Of a stretch of 64,000 nt of DNA, positions 1 through 8,103 are shown piece by piece; within the stretch, counting starts at the first letter, position 1, and every line of letters begins with the position of its first letter. Both the position numbers and the translations under genes were made by a program. Under the pieces are notes generated by a model. That model was not told where the DNA came from. It saw only the letters and a list, made by a program, of their open reading frames with translations, and searched no databases. Origin of the DNA: Engelhardtia mirabilis (GTDB lineage: Bacteria; Planctomycetota; UBA1135; GCA-002686595). The DNA lies in NCBI RefSeq assembly GCF_007748095.1, contig NZ_CP036287.1, positions 2,976,001 to 3,040,000 of the forward strand, in the 5' to 3' direction.

Positions 1-692
1 CCGGCCAGGTCCTCGTAGCGCAGTCGCCGCACGGCCCCCGCGGGCAGGGCGCGCTCGCAGACCGCGCGCATCAACGCGTTCTCGATCAGCCAGCGCGCCG
101 TGAAGCGCGCCACGCGCTGGGGCGAGAGCCCGCCCGCGTCGCGGGTCATCGAGTGGACGAAGGCCCGCGGATCCTTGGTCAGGTGCACGACGCGCAGGTC
201 GAAGCGGTCGCTGGCCGCGAGCCACAGCAGACGGTACGGGTCCTTGGAGGCGTCGATCAGCCAGCGCACCTGTCCGCCGCGCCGCGCTTCGGCTTGGGGT
301 AGGACGCGTTCGAGTAGTTCCGCAGTGCGTGCGGCGTACTCGGTTGCGAGCCCCCTGTGCTCACCCAGCGGCCGGCCCGCGAGCAGGTCGCGTACGTGGT
401 CGGTGCGAATCACCCGGCCGAAGCCGTGGGCGTCACGGAAGTGGTGCAGCGGCGCGGGGCCCCGCTCGAAGGCGCGGCCCTCGGTCAGCGGCGCCCAGAA
501 GTCGCACTCGTCCAGGAACCGGCCGCAGCCGCAAGGATCGCGGTGTTCCTCGAGCTCCCAGGGCAGCACTTGCAGCTCGCCCACGCTCCAGGCCTCGGCG
601 TGGCTGCCCAGGAGCAGATCCAGCAGGGTCGATCCACTGCGTCCATTCGACAGCACGTAGACCAGGGGGATGCGTCGTCCGTCGTTCGACAT
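1..692 (-). CDS. sulfotransferase family protein, 3' end cut off by window
   Basis: Likely transfers a sulfuryl group from PAPS to a sugar hydroxyl or a lipid. The reading frame starts at an ATG (690-692) and runs off the window edge, so only about the first 230 residues are present. Near residues 15-24 it has the 5'-phosphosulfate loop SNGRSGSTLL. Around residues 170-185 LTKDPRAFVHSM fits the 3'-phosphate-binding segment with its Arg and Ser. A CGCG...C cluster follows at about residues 54-64, as in many bacterial sulfotransferases of this type. It lies 5 bp downstream of a glycosyltransferase on the same strand, at the end of a polysaccharide locus, so sulfation of an exopolysaccharide is the natural inference. 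The actual acceptor cannot be read from sequence. Confidence 0.8.
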   Translation of the reverse strand, partial: MSNDGRRIPLVYVLSNGRSGSTLLDLLLGSHAEAWSVGELQVLPWELEEHRDPCGCGRFLDECDFWAPLTEGRAFERGPAPLHHFRDAHGFGRVIRTDHVRDLLAGRPLGEHRGLATEYAARTAELLERVLPQAEARRGGQVRWLIDASKDPYRLLWLAASDRFDLRVVHLTKDPRAFVHSMTRDAGGLSPQRVARFTARWLIENALMRAVCERALPAGAVRRLRYEDLA

Positions 693-697
693 CGCGC

Positions 698-1891
698 TCA
701 CGAGGCCAGGGCCGTGTGGATCTCGAGCGGGCTGTCCGGAGCGCAGCGCCCATCCAGCAGCGCCCGGTAGGCCGCTGCCGCGCGCAGCCCGTAGTCCGAC
801 CAGGAGAAGCCGTCGCGCACTCGCAGGGCCGCGGCCGCACCCATCTGGGCGGCGCGCGCCTCGTCGGCGGCGAGGCGCTCGATGCCGTCGCGCAGGGACT
901 CGGCGTCGCCCGCGGGCACCATGAAGCCCTCGACCCCGTCGCGCACCAGGCCAGCGGCGCCGGTGTTGGGGGTCACCAGGCACGGCAGACCGCTGGCCAT
1001 GGCCTGGATCGTGACCATGGCCATGCCCTCTTGGATCGACGGCAGGCAGAAGGCGCTGGCCAGGCGGTAGGCCTGGGGCAGCTCGGACTGGGGCACCGCG
1101 CCGTGGAAGTGCACGCGATCGTCGGCGAGGCGCTCGCGGAAGGGCTCGATCTCCGGCTCGATCGGACCCACGAAGTGCAGCTCGGCGTCCTTGCGCTCGA
1201 ACTTCGCGAAGGCCTCGAGCAGCAGGTGACTGCCCTTCTGGATCGAAACCCGGCCCACGGCCAACAACCGAAGGCGGCCGGGGCCCACCGCGGCCGGGGT
1301 GAAGCTGTCGATCGAGACGCCGTAGGGGTTGACGATCAGCTTCGAAGCGGGGATGCCGCGCTCGACGAAGCTGTCGCGGGCGAAGCCCGAGGGCACGGCA
1401 ATGGCGTCCGCCGCCTCGTACTCGGCCAGCTCCTTGTCGATCACCGCCGGGTGGGCGGTGCGCGGCTCGATCCCGAAGCGGCCGTACTCGGCGCGCAGCA
1501 GGCGCGTTTGCTCTTCGATGTGGGCGCTGCCGCGCTCGAGCACGGTCAGTGCCCCGCGCCGCTTGGCGGCTCGGATGCCGGCCAGCGAGACCCCGGACCA
1601 ACCGACGAACACGTCCATCTCGCGGGGCAGGTGCCGGGGCACGGCGCGCTCGTAGAGGGCGTGGATGGTGGGCTCGAGGGCGTCGCGGCGCGCGACGGGC
1701 AGGCGCTGCCACAGGCGATGCACCGCCTCGATCGCGGGGAGGCCCTTGATCCGCCAGGGATCCACGCCGAAGCGCGGGCCGAGCTGGCGCGGGTAGGAGG
1801 TGATCAGCCGCTCGAGCACTCCCTGGGCGTCGAGTTCGCGGGCCAGGTCGAAGGCGTGGAAGCGGCCCAGCACGCTGATTGCGACCTTCAT
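698..1891 (-). CDS. glycosyltransferase, GT4 family (GT-B fold)
   Basis: A 397-residue GT-B glycosyltransferase, probably adding a sugar to a lipid-linked repeat unit at the cytoplasmic face of the membrane. The start MKVAISVLGRFHAFDLAREL gives the typical N-terminal Rossmann strand. The donor-binding half has AVGRVSIQKGSHLLLEAF (about residue 205) and PSIQEGMAMVTIQAMASG. The usual E-x7-E nucleotide-sugar motif is present, but its second Glu is Gln. The ATG start overlaps the TGA of the upstream gene (ATGA, 1888-1891), which implies translational coupling. An open frame extends much further upstream but is only a shadow of the neighbouring gene. Donor and acceptor are unknown. Confidence 0.85.
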   Translation of the reverse strand: MKVAISVLGRFHAFDLARELDAQGVLERLITSYPRQLGPRFGVDPWRIKGLPAIEAVHRLWQRLPVARRDALEPTIHALYERAVPRHLPREMDVFVGWSGVSLAGIRAAKRRGALTVLERGSAHIEEQTRLLRAEYGRFGIEPRTAHPAVIDKELAEYEAADAIAVPSGFARDSFVERGIPASKLIVNPYGVSIDSFTPAAVGPGRLRLLAVGRVSIQKGSHLLLEAFAKFERKDAELHFVGPIEPEIEPFRERLADDRVHFHGAVPQSELPQAYRLASAFCLPSIQEGMAMVTIQAMASGLPCLVTPNTGAAGLVRDGVEGFMVPAGDAESLRDGIERLAADEARAAQMGAAAALRVRDGFSWSDYGLRAAAAYRALLDGRCAPDSPLEIHTALAS

Positions 1892-3081
1892 TGCACCAGC
1901 CTCCGGACGAAGTCGCCGGGGTGGGGTTGGTCGTCGCCGCTGACCGCCGGCAGCGGGGCGGCGGGGCGCTCGAGCTCGGCGGCGAGGCGCGCCGCCCGTT
2001 CCAGACCTTCCGGGGACAGGGGGCTGGGATGGGGCGTCGGGACGCCGACCGAGCTCAGGACTCGGATCAGGCAACCATGGTGGCTGTAGTCGCTCGACAG
2101 GCAGCGCTCGCGGGCGGCGCGGGCGATCTGCTCGCGCTCCTCGTCCGCTGCCAGGTAGTGCTGCACCTTCGCGACGAGTTCGTCCGTGCCGTCGAAGTAG
2201 GCCGCCTCGCGACCCTCGGCGAACAGCTCCAGGTGCTCCTGGGTGCGCTCGGCCAACATGAAGCGCCCACAGGCGGGCACCTCGACGCTGCGGTCGGTGT
2301 GCTCGTCGCGGTTGGCGACGCGCAAGAAGCCGAGCTGGATCTTGGAGGCACAGATGGCGCGCACGTAGTCCTGGCCGGCCACGGCGTAGCCCTCGATCCT
2401 CAGGTTCTCGTGCCCTCCGCGCGCCGTGTCCCAGCCGTTGCCGAAGACTGTGACTTGGAACCCCGCGCGGGCCAAGGCCAGGCAGCTCGCGGCGCGCTGG
2501 GCCTCGTAGGTCCCGATGAAGCCCACATCGCAGCCGAACTCCTCGCGCACCGCCGGCGTGACCTCGACCGGTCGATGGAACTGCGGGTCGAAGGTCTTGG
2601 GCTCGTAGCGCACGCGCTGGGCGCCCAGACGGGGCAGCTCCTGCGGATCGGCGTTGCGCCGCTTGGTGGTCACCACCAGGTCGTAGAGCGGCAGGCAACG
2701 TCGGATCCACTCCGACTGGTTGTGCCGCATGGCCATGTCGTCCTCGCTGAAGAAGACGAGCGCGCAGTCGGGCTGCAACTCCCTGAAGGTCTCGAGCGTG
2801 CGGGGCCGGATGTTGCTGCCCATCTCGATCCACAGCACGTCGTAGTCCTGGGCCTGGGCGCGGCGCAGGAGCCGCTCGTTGACGCCCACACGGTCGAGAG
2901 GGCGTCCGAGCCGGCGCGCGATGCGCTCGCGCAGGAGCGGCCGCTCGGGGGCTTGGCTGCTGCGCCGGGGACGGACGAAGGAGACCGCGGTGACCCTGTG
3001 GCCGAGCTCTTCGAGCGCCCGACGACGTTGGTCGCCGCGCGTGTTCGGGGTCAGGTCGCAGACGTAGAGGATCGAGCTCAA
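1888..3081 (-). CDS. CgeB-like glycosyltransferase
   Basis: A 397-residue protein resembling CgeB/YkvP-type glycosyltransferases (Glyco_trans_1_2 domain). It begins SSILYVCDLTPNTRGDQRRR. It has VFFSEDDMAMRHN in the N-terminal half, GFIGTYEAQRA at the domain junction, and FLRVANRDEHTDRSVEVPA, EHLELFAEG and Y-x6-EL segments in the C-terminal half, as expected for this family. The likely start is a TTG at 3081, which overlaps the TGA of the upstream gene (TTGA). An ATG is not available in this part of the frame. It sits between two GT4 enzymes in the polysaccharide locus. The substrate is not predictable. Confidence 0.78.
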   Translation of the reverse strand: MSSILYVCDLTPNTRGDQRRRALEELGHRVTAVSFVRPRRSSQAPERPLLRERIARRLGRPLDRVGVNERLLRRAQAQDYDVLWIEMGSNIRPRTLETFRELQPDCALVFFSEDDMAMRHNQSEWIRRCLPLYDLVVTTKRRNADPQELPRLGAQRVRYEPKTFDPQFHRPVEVTPAVREEFGCDVGFIGTYEAQRAASCLALARAGFQVTVFGNGWDTARGGHENLRIEGYAVAGQDYVRAICASKIQLGFLRVANRDEHTDRSVEVPACGRFMLAERTQEHLELFAEGREAAYFDGTDELVAKVQHYLAADEEREQIARAARERCLSSDYSHHGCLIRVLSSVGVPTPHPSPLSPEGLERAARLAAELERPAAPLPAVSGDDQPHPGDFVRRLVQ

Positions 3082-4334
3082 GCGGCCACCTCGGTGGACT
3101 CGCAGAGCACCACCTGTTGCAGCGCGGCCTCGAGGCCAGCGGCGTCGGCGGCGAAGTCCCAGGTGCCCACACGCTCGGCGGCGGCGCGGCCCAGGGCACG
3201 GCCGCGGTCGGGCAGTGCCAAGAGGCGCGCGATGCGGTCGGCCAGGGCCACGGCGTCCCCGACCGGGAAGCGGAAGCCCGTCTGCCCCTCGACGATCAGG
3301 TCGACGCCTGAACCGACCGCCTCCGAGGCGATCACCGGTCGTTCGGCGCACATGGCCTCGTTGACGACCAGTCCCCAAGGCTCGTACTGGCTGGGCAGCA
3401 CCAGCGCGTCGCACAGGTCGTAGTAGCGGGGCAGCTCAGTCTGATTGATGAAGCCCGTGAAGTGCACGGTCCCGGCGGGGAGCGCGGCCGCGCGCTGCTC
3501 GAGCTCGTCGCGTTGTTCGCCGTCGCCGACCATGACCAGGTGGGGCAGGGGCTGCTCGCCCGCACGGTGCAGGTGTGCGAGTGCGTCGAGCACGTCGAGT
3601 GGACGCTTGCGGGCGCTGAACTTCGAGGCGTAGAGCAGCACCGCTCGGCCCTGCTCGAGGCCCAACTTCGAGCGCAGTCCCTCGCGCCCGGCCGTGGCCT
3701 CGCGCGCCTGGGCCGCGAAGCGTCGGTTGTCGACCGCGTAGGGCACCCTGTGGATGCGCTCGGGCAGGATGCCGTAGTGCTCGTAGAAGTCGCGGTTGGC
3801 GCTGCCGATGGCGAGGAAGGCGTCGACGCGTCGCAACAGGCGCGGCAGGGCCCAATCGCGCAGCCTGGACTTCAGGCCGGCGGGGTCCTTGCCCAGCAGC
3901 AGCGACTCGCCGCGCAGGAGCACCGGCAGGTCCAGTCGCCTGGCCGCGGCCAATGCGCGCAGGTTGGTGGGGTGGACGTAGCCGTGCAGCCAGACGGCGT
4001 CGTAGTTGCCGCGGCGCAGGGCCGACTCGATGCCGCGGTTGACGGGCCGCAGGCTGGTGAGCTGGTCGCTGCGGCCGAGGGTCGGGAGGAACTCGTGGGC
4101 GTAGCCGCCGAGCAGGTCGACGTCCCACTCGACCTCGCGCCCGAAGCCCTCGTCGCGGTAGCTGCGACAGGAGACGTCGGAGAGGAACAGGGCCGTTACG
4201 TCCACAGCGCTGTGGGAGGTCAAGTACCGCAGCAGCGGCGCCTGGTACTGGATCGGGTGCGAGACCACGTAGGCCACGCGCCAGCGCTTGCGCGGCGCCG
4301 CGATGGGCTGCGGACCCGCGCCAGCGGCCGACAT
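3078..4334 (-). CDS. glycosyltransferase, GT4 family
   Basis: A 418-residue GT-B glycosyltransferase. The N-terminal half opens with RVAYVVSHPIQYQAPLLRYL, a start seen in many EPS glycosyltransferases. The C-terminal half holds LLYASKFSARKRPLDVLDAL, a glycine/charge-rich MVGDGEQRDELE turn and PSQYEPWGLVVNEAMCAERP with an intact E-x7-E donor motif. I chose the ATG at 4334 (MSAAGAGPQP). An ATG at 4463 would overlap the tail of the autokinase gene by about 74 bp and add a low-complexity leader. The gene follows the autokinase by 55 bp and is coupled by TTGA to the next glycosyltransferase. Confidence 0.85.
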   Translation of the reverse strand: MSAAGAGPQPIAAPRKRWRVAYVVSHPIQYQAPLLRYLTSHSAVDVTALFLSDVSCRSYRDEGFGREVEWDVDLLGGYAHEFLPTLGRSDQLTSLRPVNRGIESALRRGNYDAVWLHGYVHPTNLRALAAARRLDLPVLLRGESLLLGKDPAGLKSRLRDWALPRLLRRVDAFLAIGSANRDFYEHYGILPERIHRVPYAVDNRRFAAQAREATAGREGLRSKLGLEQGRAVLLYASKFSARKRPLDVLDALAHLHRAGEQPLPHLVMVGDGEQRDELEQRAAALPAGTVHFTGFINQTELPRYYDLCDALVLPSQYEPWGLVVNEAMCAERPVIASEAVGSGVDLIVEGQTGFRFPVGDAVALADRIARLLALPDRGRALGRAAAERVGTWDFAADAAGLEAALQQVVLCESTEVAA

Positions 4335-4389
4335 CAAGGTCGCCAACCCACCCGGGGGCAGGGGCGGCGCCAGGGGCGCACCCGGACCG

Positions 4390-7314
4390 TCAGAAGCGCT
4401 CGTCGCGTGCGCTCGCACTGGCCACCTCCCGTTCCAGTTCGCTCGGCAAGGCGGCCTCGACACCCTCCAGTGCCGGGGGGCCGCCGTCTCCGCCCGCGTC
4501 GGTGTAGCCGTATCCGTAGTCGCCCTGGTAGCGGTCGGATGCGCTGCTGCGGTCGGCCCTGTGGGCGTTCATCACGCAGCCGACCAACTTGGCGCCGGCC
4601 TGTCGCAGGCGCGTGGTGGCGAGGGAGACGGCCTCCCGCGGCAGACCGTCGCTGCGGTAGAGCAGCAGCACGGCGTCGAGGCGGTGGGCGAAGGTCTCCA
4701 CGTCCGCGACGGCCAAGGCCGGGGGCAGGTCGAAGACGACCAGGTCGTAGGACTTGGTGAACTCGTCGATCAGCTCCTGGGCCTTGGTCGTACCCAGGGC
4801 GTCACCGGCGGAGGCGCGTAGCACCCCGGCGGGGATCACGGACAGCAGCGGGTTGTCCGTGGAACGCGCCACGTCGCGCCACTCCGACGTGCCCGCGAGC
4901 ACCTCGGCCAGGCCCGGACCGCGGTCCAGCTTGAGGTAGCGGTGCACCGAGGGCCGGCGCATGTCGGCGTCGACCAGCAGCACCCGACGACCGCCGCTGG
5001 CGAAGGCCCAGGCGATGTCGATGTTGGTGGTCGACTTGCCCTCGCCCGGCGCGCAGGAGGTGGCCGCCATCGTGCGCAGGGCGTTCACGTCGCCGACCGC
5101 GAAGCGCAGGTTGGCCCGCAGGGAACGGTAGGCCTCGGCGACCACGCCGTGCGGATCGTCGCGCAGGGCGATGAAGTCCGTGGTGGCCTTGGCCACGCGG
5201 TGCTTGCCGTGCTTGAAGTCGGGCACGGTGGTCAGCACCGGCAGGCCGGTGACGGCTTCGAGCTCGCTGGGGCCCTGGAGGCTGCGGCGCAGGCTCTCGC
5301 GCAGCCATGCGAGTCCGAGACCCAGACCCAGACCGAGCACGGAGCTCAACATCAGCGTGAAGCCGATGCGCGGCGAGTAGCGCAGGTCCGGCGCCGCGGC
5401 CGCGTCGATGAAGTCGGCGGCGGCGACGGTGGAAGCACGGGTGATCTCCGCCTCTTGCAGACTGGTAAGCAGGAAGGCCGCGATCTGTTTGTGGGTCTCG
5501 AGCCGGCGCATGGGGGAGGCCAGGCGGCGCTGCTGCTCGGGCAGGTTGCCCAGGCGTTCCTCTAGGACCGCCACGTAGCGGCCGAGCTCGTCGTTCTCGA
5601 GCGCCACCGCGTCGAGGCGGCTGGCCAGCTGGCGCTCGACCCGCTCGCGCAAGTCCTCGAGGGCGGCGCGGTCCACCCGCGCGTTGGCGTCGGGCAGATC
5701 GGTCGCTGCCAGGGCGGCGGTCTTCGCCAGCTCGGAACGGTCCTCGAACAGCCGCTGGAGACCGGTCAGCCGGCCACGCAGGCTGTCGCGCACCTTGGCG
5801 CGCAGCTCGTCGAGGGCCGCGATGGCCTGGGCCAGGGGCGGGTAACCGGGCAAGAACTCGTGCTGGAGCGAGGCGATCTCGCCCTCGAGCCGCGCGATCT
5901 CGGACAGGTAGCCGGTGGTCAGGGGATCGACGGTGATGCCGGGCGCGTTCGAGTTGGCGGAGAGGAAGCCGTAGGCGCCCGGGACGCCGTCGTCGATGGC
6001 CTGGATCGTCTCGCGCACCGCCACGATCTGCATCGCCAGTTCCCCGGCGCGCTCCTCGAGCAACTCGGAGCGCTGGGCCAGGAGCAGGGCGTAGGGGTCA
6101 CCGTCGGAGCGCCCCTTGAGCAAGAGGCGCATGTGGAGCACCGAGAGCTGCTCGAGCAGGCTCTTGGCCAGGGGGTCGTCAAGCTCCTGGGCGATGCGGC
6201 CCAGGGCGTCGAAGTCGCCGCCGCGCAACAGCGCCAGGGACTCGGACAGGGACGAGGCCTGCAGATCCAGACGCATGCGCTGGACCTCGAGGTCGGACAG
6301 GTTGCGGATCAAGGACTCCGCCGTCGCCACGCTGTCGATCGCGTCGAGGTTCTCGGCCTGCAGGTCCACCACCTCGTGCTCGGCGGTCTCGAGGGCCGCG
6401 AGCTGCTCGTCGAGCTGGGACTGGATGAAGCCGACCGTCTGCGAGGCGCGCTTGCGACCGCGCTCCACGTTGAGGTCGAAGTAGTTGTGGCACAGGGCGT
6501 TGGCCACTGCCGCGGCGCGCTCGGGATCGGAGTCGTCGACGGTCAGGGCGATCACGCCCGAGTTGCGCTGGCTCTCGACCACGCGGGTGTCGGACAACAG
6601 GCGCTTGACGGCCGAGGCTTCGCTCACGCGCCGCACGACGAACTCGCGTCGGCTCACGTCGCCGCGCACGGCCAGGTTCAGCTCGACGCCGCCGACCCGG
6701 TAGCGCCCGTCGGGCCGCTGGGGGCGGGCTTCGCGGGCGTCGTCGTCCGGGCTGGCGGCCACGTCGACGGGCGTCAGCCGGATCTGACCCTCCCCGTCGA
6801 AACTCACGCGGATCGCCTCCGCGGCGCCGTCGGCCAGCGCGCGCGCGCGTGCGTGCAGGGCGCCCTTGCCGCGACGAATCCCGACCATGCGGTCGAAGAT
6901 GCGCCGCACCGGCTGCTGGTCGGGACTCTCGACCACGGTGGTCAGACCCTGGTTGCGTTGGGCGTGGGGATTCTCCGGCGTCGGAATGCTGCCGTCGGGC
7001 GGCGATTGGATGGTCTTCTCGGCCAGGGACCGCGAGCGCAGGAGCGCGATCTCGGAGGCCGCGGCCGGCGCCGAACTGAGCGCGGCCAACTCGCCGAGCA
7101 CGCCACCCGTGGGCTGCGACTGGTCGAGCAGGATCGTGGCCGTCGCGCGGTACACGGGCGGTTGCAGGCTGAGCCAACCGATCCCCGCGGCCACGGTCGC
7201 AGCGGCGCAGGCCCCGATCGCGAGCCAGCGCTTGCGGATCAGGTCGAGGATGGCGCGTAGCTCGGGGACGGCGTCCCGGACGCCGCCCGCGGTGTTCTGG
7301 TCGTGCCTGAACAT
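4390..7314 (-). CDS. Wzc-type polysaccharide co-polymerase / tyrosine autokinase
   Basis: An inner-membrane regulator of polysaccharide chain length and export, 974 residues, longer than the usual 700-750. The N-terminus (MFRHDQNTAGG) leads to a first membrane segment near residues 30-50. A long periplasmic coiled coil follows, then a second membrane segment (LMLSSVLGLGLGLGLAWL, about 660-680). The cytoplasmic BY-kinase domain carries CAPGEGKST (Walker A, about 755), VLLVDADMRRP (Walker A') and YDLVVFDLPPA (Walker B). Its tail has a tyrosine cluster, DRYQGDYGYGYTD, that can be autophosphorylated in this family. Its ATG overlaps the stop of the Wza-like gene (TGATG). The extra length lies mostly in the periplasmic part. 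Confidence 0.9.
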   Translation of the reverse strand: MFRHDQNTAGGVRDAVPELRAILDLIRKRWLAIGACAAATVAAGIGWLSLQPPVYRATATILLDQSQPTGGVLGELAALSSAPAAASEIALLRSRSLAEKTIQSPPDGSIPTPENPHAQRNQGLTTVVESPDQQPVRRIFDRMVGIRRGKGALHARARALADGAAEAIRVSFDGEGQIRLTPVDVAASPDDDAREARPQRPDGRYRVGGVELNLAVRGDVSRREFVVRRVSEASAVKRLLSDTRVVESQRNSGVIALTVDDSDPERAAAVANALCHNYFDLNVERGRKRASQTVGFIQSQLDEQLAALETAEHEVVDLQAENLDAIDSVATAESLIRNLSDLEVQRMRLDLQASSLSESLALLRGGDFDALGRIAQELDDPLAKSLLEQLSVLHMRLLLKGRSDGDPYALLLAQRSELLEERAGELAMQIVAVRETIQAIDDGVPGAYGFLSANSNAPGITVDPLTTGYLSEIARLEGEIASLQHEFLPGYPPLAQAIAALDELRAKVRDSLRGRLTGLQRLFEDRSELAKTAALAATDLPDANARVDRAALEDLRERVERQLASRLDAVALENDELGRYVAVLEERLGNLPEQQRRLASPMRRLETHKQIAAFLLTSLQEAEITRASTVAAADFIDAAAAPDLRYSPRIGFTLMLSSVLGLGLGLGLAWLRESLRRSLQGPSELEAVTGLPVLTTVPDFKHGKHRVAKATTDFIALRDDPHGVVAEAYRSLRANLRFAVGDVNALRTMAATSCAPGEGKSTTNIDIAWAFASGGRRVLLVDADMRRPSVHRYLKLDRGPGLAEVLAGTSEWRDVARSTDNPLLSVIPAGVLRASAGDALGTTKAQELIDEFTKSYDLVVFDLPPALAVADVETFAHRLDAVLLLYRSDGLPREAVSLATTRLRQAGAKLVGCVMNAHRADRSSASDRYQGDYGYGYTDAGGDGGPPALEGVEAALPSELEREVASASARDERF

Positions 7315-8048
7315 CAGTTCTTGAGGGCGTCGGAGACGACGATCAGGTTGGTGATCGCGCCGAAGATCGGCGTGGAGGCTTGCAGCACGGGGATGATCTG
7401 CTCGCGGAAGGCGCCGGACTTGGAGATGCGGACGAAGATCAGGTCGTCGGGCTCGACCACCACGAGCCCGTCGAGGCCCGGCGTGTCGGCATTGAAGATG
7501 TGGACCTGCAGCTCGTTGTCGCGCACGCGCAGCAGGGCCACCTGGTCGCGGTCGCCGCCGTCGCCGACGCCACCGGCCAGGGACAGGGCCTGGAGCGCGG
7601 TGATCGGTCGATCGAGCACGTAGGCGCCGGGCTTGCGAACTTCGCCCAGGACGAATGCGCGCCGCGCGGCGTACTCCTCGACCGAGAGCCCGACGGCCGG
7701 ATCGATGAGGTAGGTGCCGAGGGCCTGCTCGATCTGTTCGCGGGCTTCGACCACCGACTTGCCGGCGATCTCGATCGGACCCGTCAGGGGCAGACTCAAG
7801 TTGCCCTGGGGGTCGATCCGCAGGGGGAACTCCGGCGGCGCGAGTTCCGCGTGGCCGAAGACCGTCACGCGCAGGAGGTCGCCCGGGCCCAGTGTGTAGG
7901 GCGCCAGGCTGGCGCTGTCCGTGAACGACTCCGGCGGCGCCGTGCTGCTCGCCAGGGGCGGCACACTCGCGCATCCGGCGATCCAGAGGAGGCCGGCGAC
8001 CAGGGCCGCGGTGGCGGATCCCCGCCTCGAGCTGCTTTCAATGTCCAT
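7314..8048 (-). CDS. Wza-type polysaccharide export lipoprotein (SLBB)
   Basis: A 244-residue periplasmic/outer-membrane export protein that pairs with the Wzc-like protein encoded next to it. The start MDIESSSRRGS leads into a lipoprotein signal ending LLWIAGC, so lipidation at Cys26 is expected. A Poly_export domain follows (YTLGPGDLLRVTVFGHAE, then PLTGPIEIAGKSVVEA) and one SLBB domain (GEVRKPGAYVLDRPITALQA). At 244 residues it lacks the long C-terminal part of E. coli Wza and resembles the short export proteins of many non-enterobacteria. It appears to be the first gene of the downstream minus-strand EPS run; a 55-bp gap separates it from the GT9 gene. Confidence 0.88.
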   Translation of the reverse strand: MDIESSSRRGSATAALVAGLLWIAGCASVPPLASSTAPPESFTDSASLAPYTLGPGDLLRVTVFGHAELAPPEFPLRIDPQGNLSLPLTGPIEIAGKSVVEAREQIEQALGTYLIDPAVGLSVEEYAARRAFVLGEVRKPGAYVLDRPITALQALSLAGGVGDGGDRDQVALLRVRDNELQVHIFNADTPGLDGLVVVEPDDLIFVRISKSGAFREQIIPVLQASTPIFGAITNLIVVSDALKN

Positions 8049-8103
8049 CGCTGATTGAGGCGAGGACGGTGGCGCCTTGGGCCCCTTCCCCTGCCTGGGT
8101 GGC

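Noticed and set aside
1879..3423. 514-residue open frame on the plus strand
   Set aside because: It runs opposite two glycosyltransferase genes and has no recognisable motif.
5860..7260. 466-residue open frame on the plus strand
   Set aside because: It is antisense to the Wzc-type gene; composition is typical of GC-rich shadow frames.
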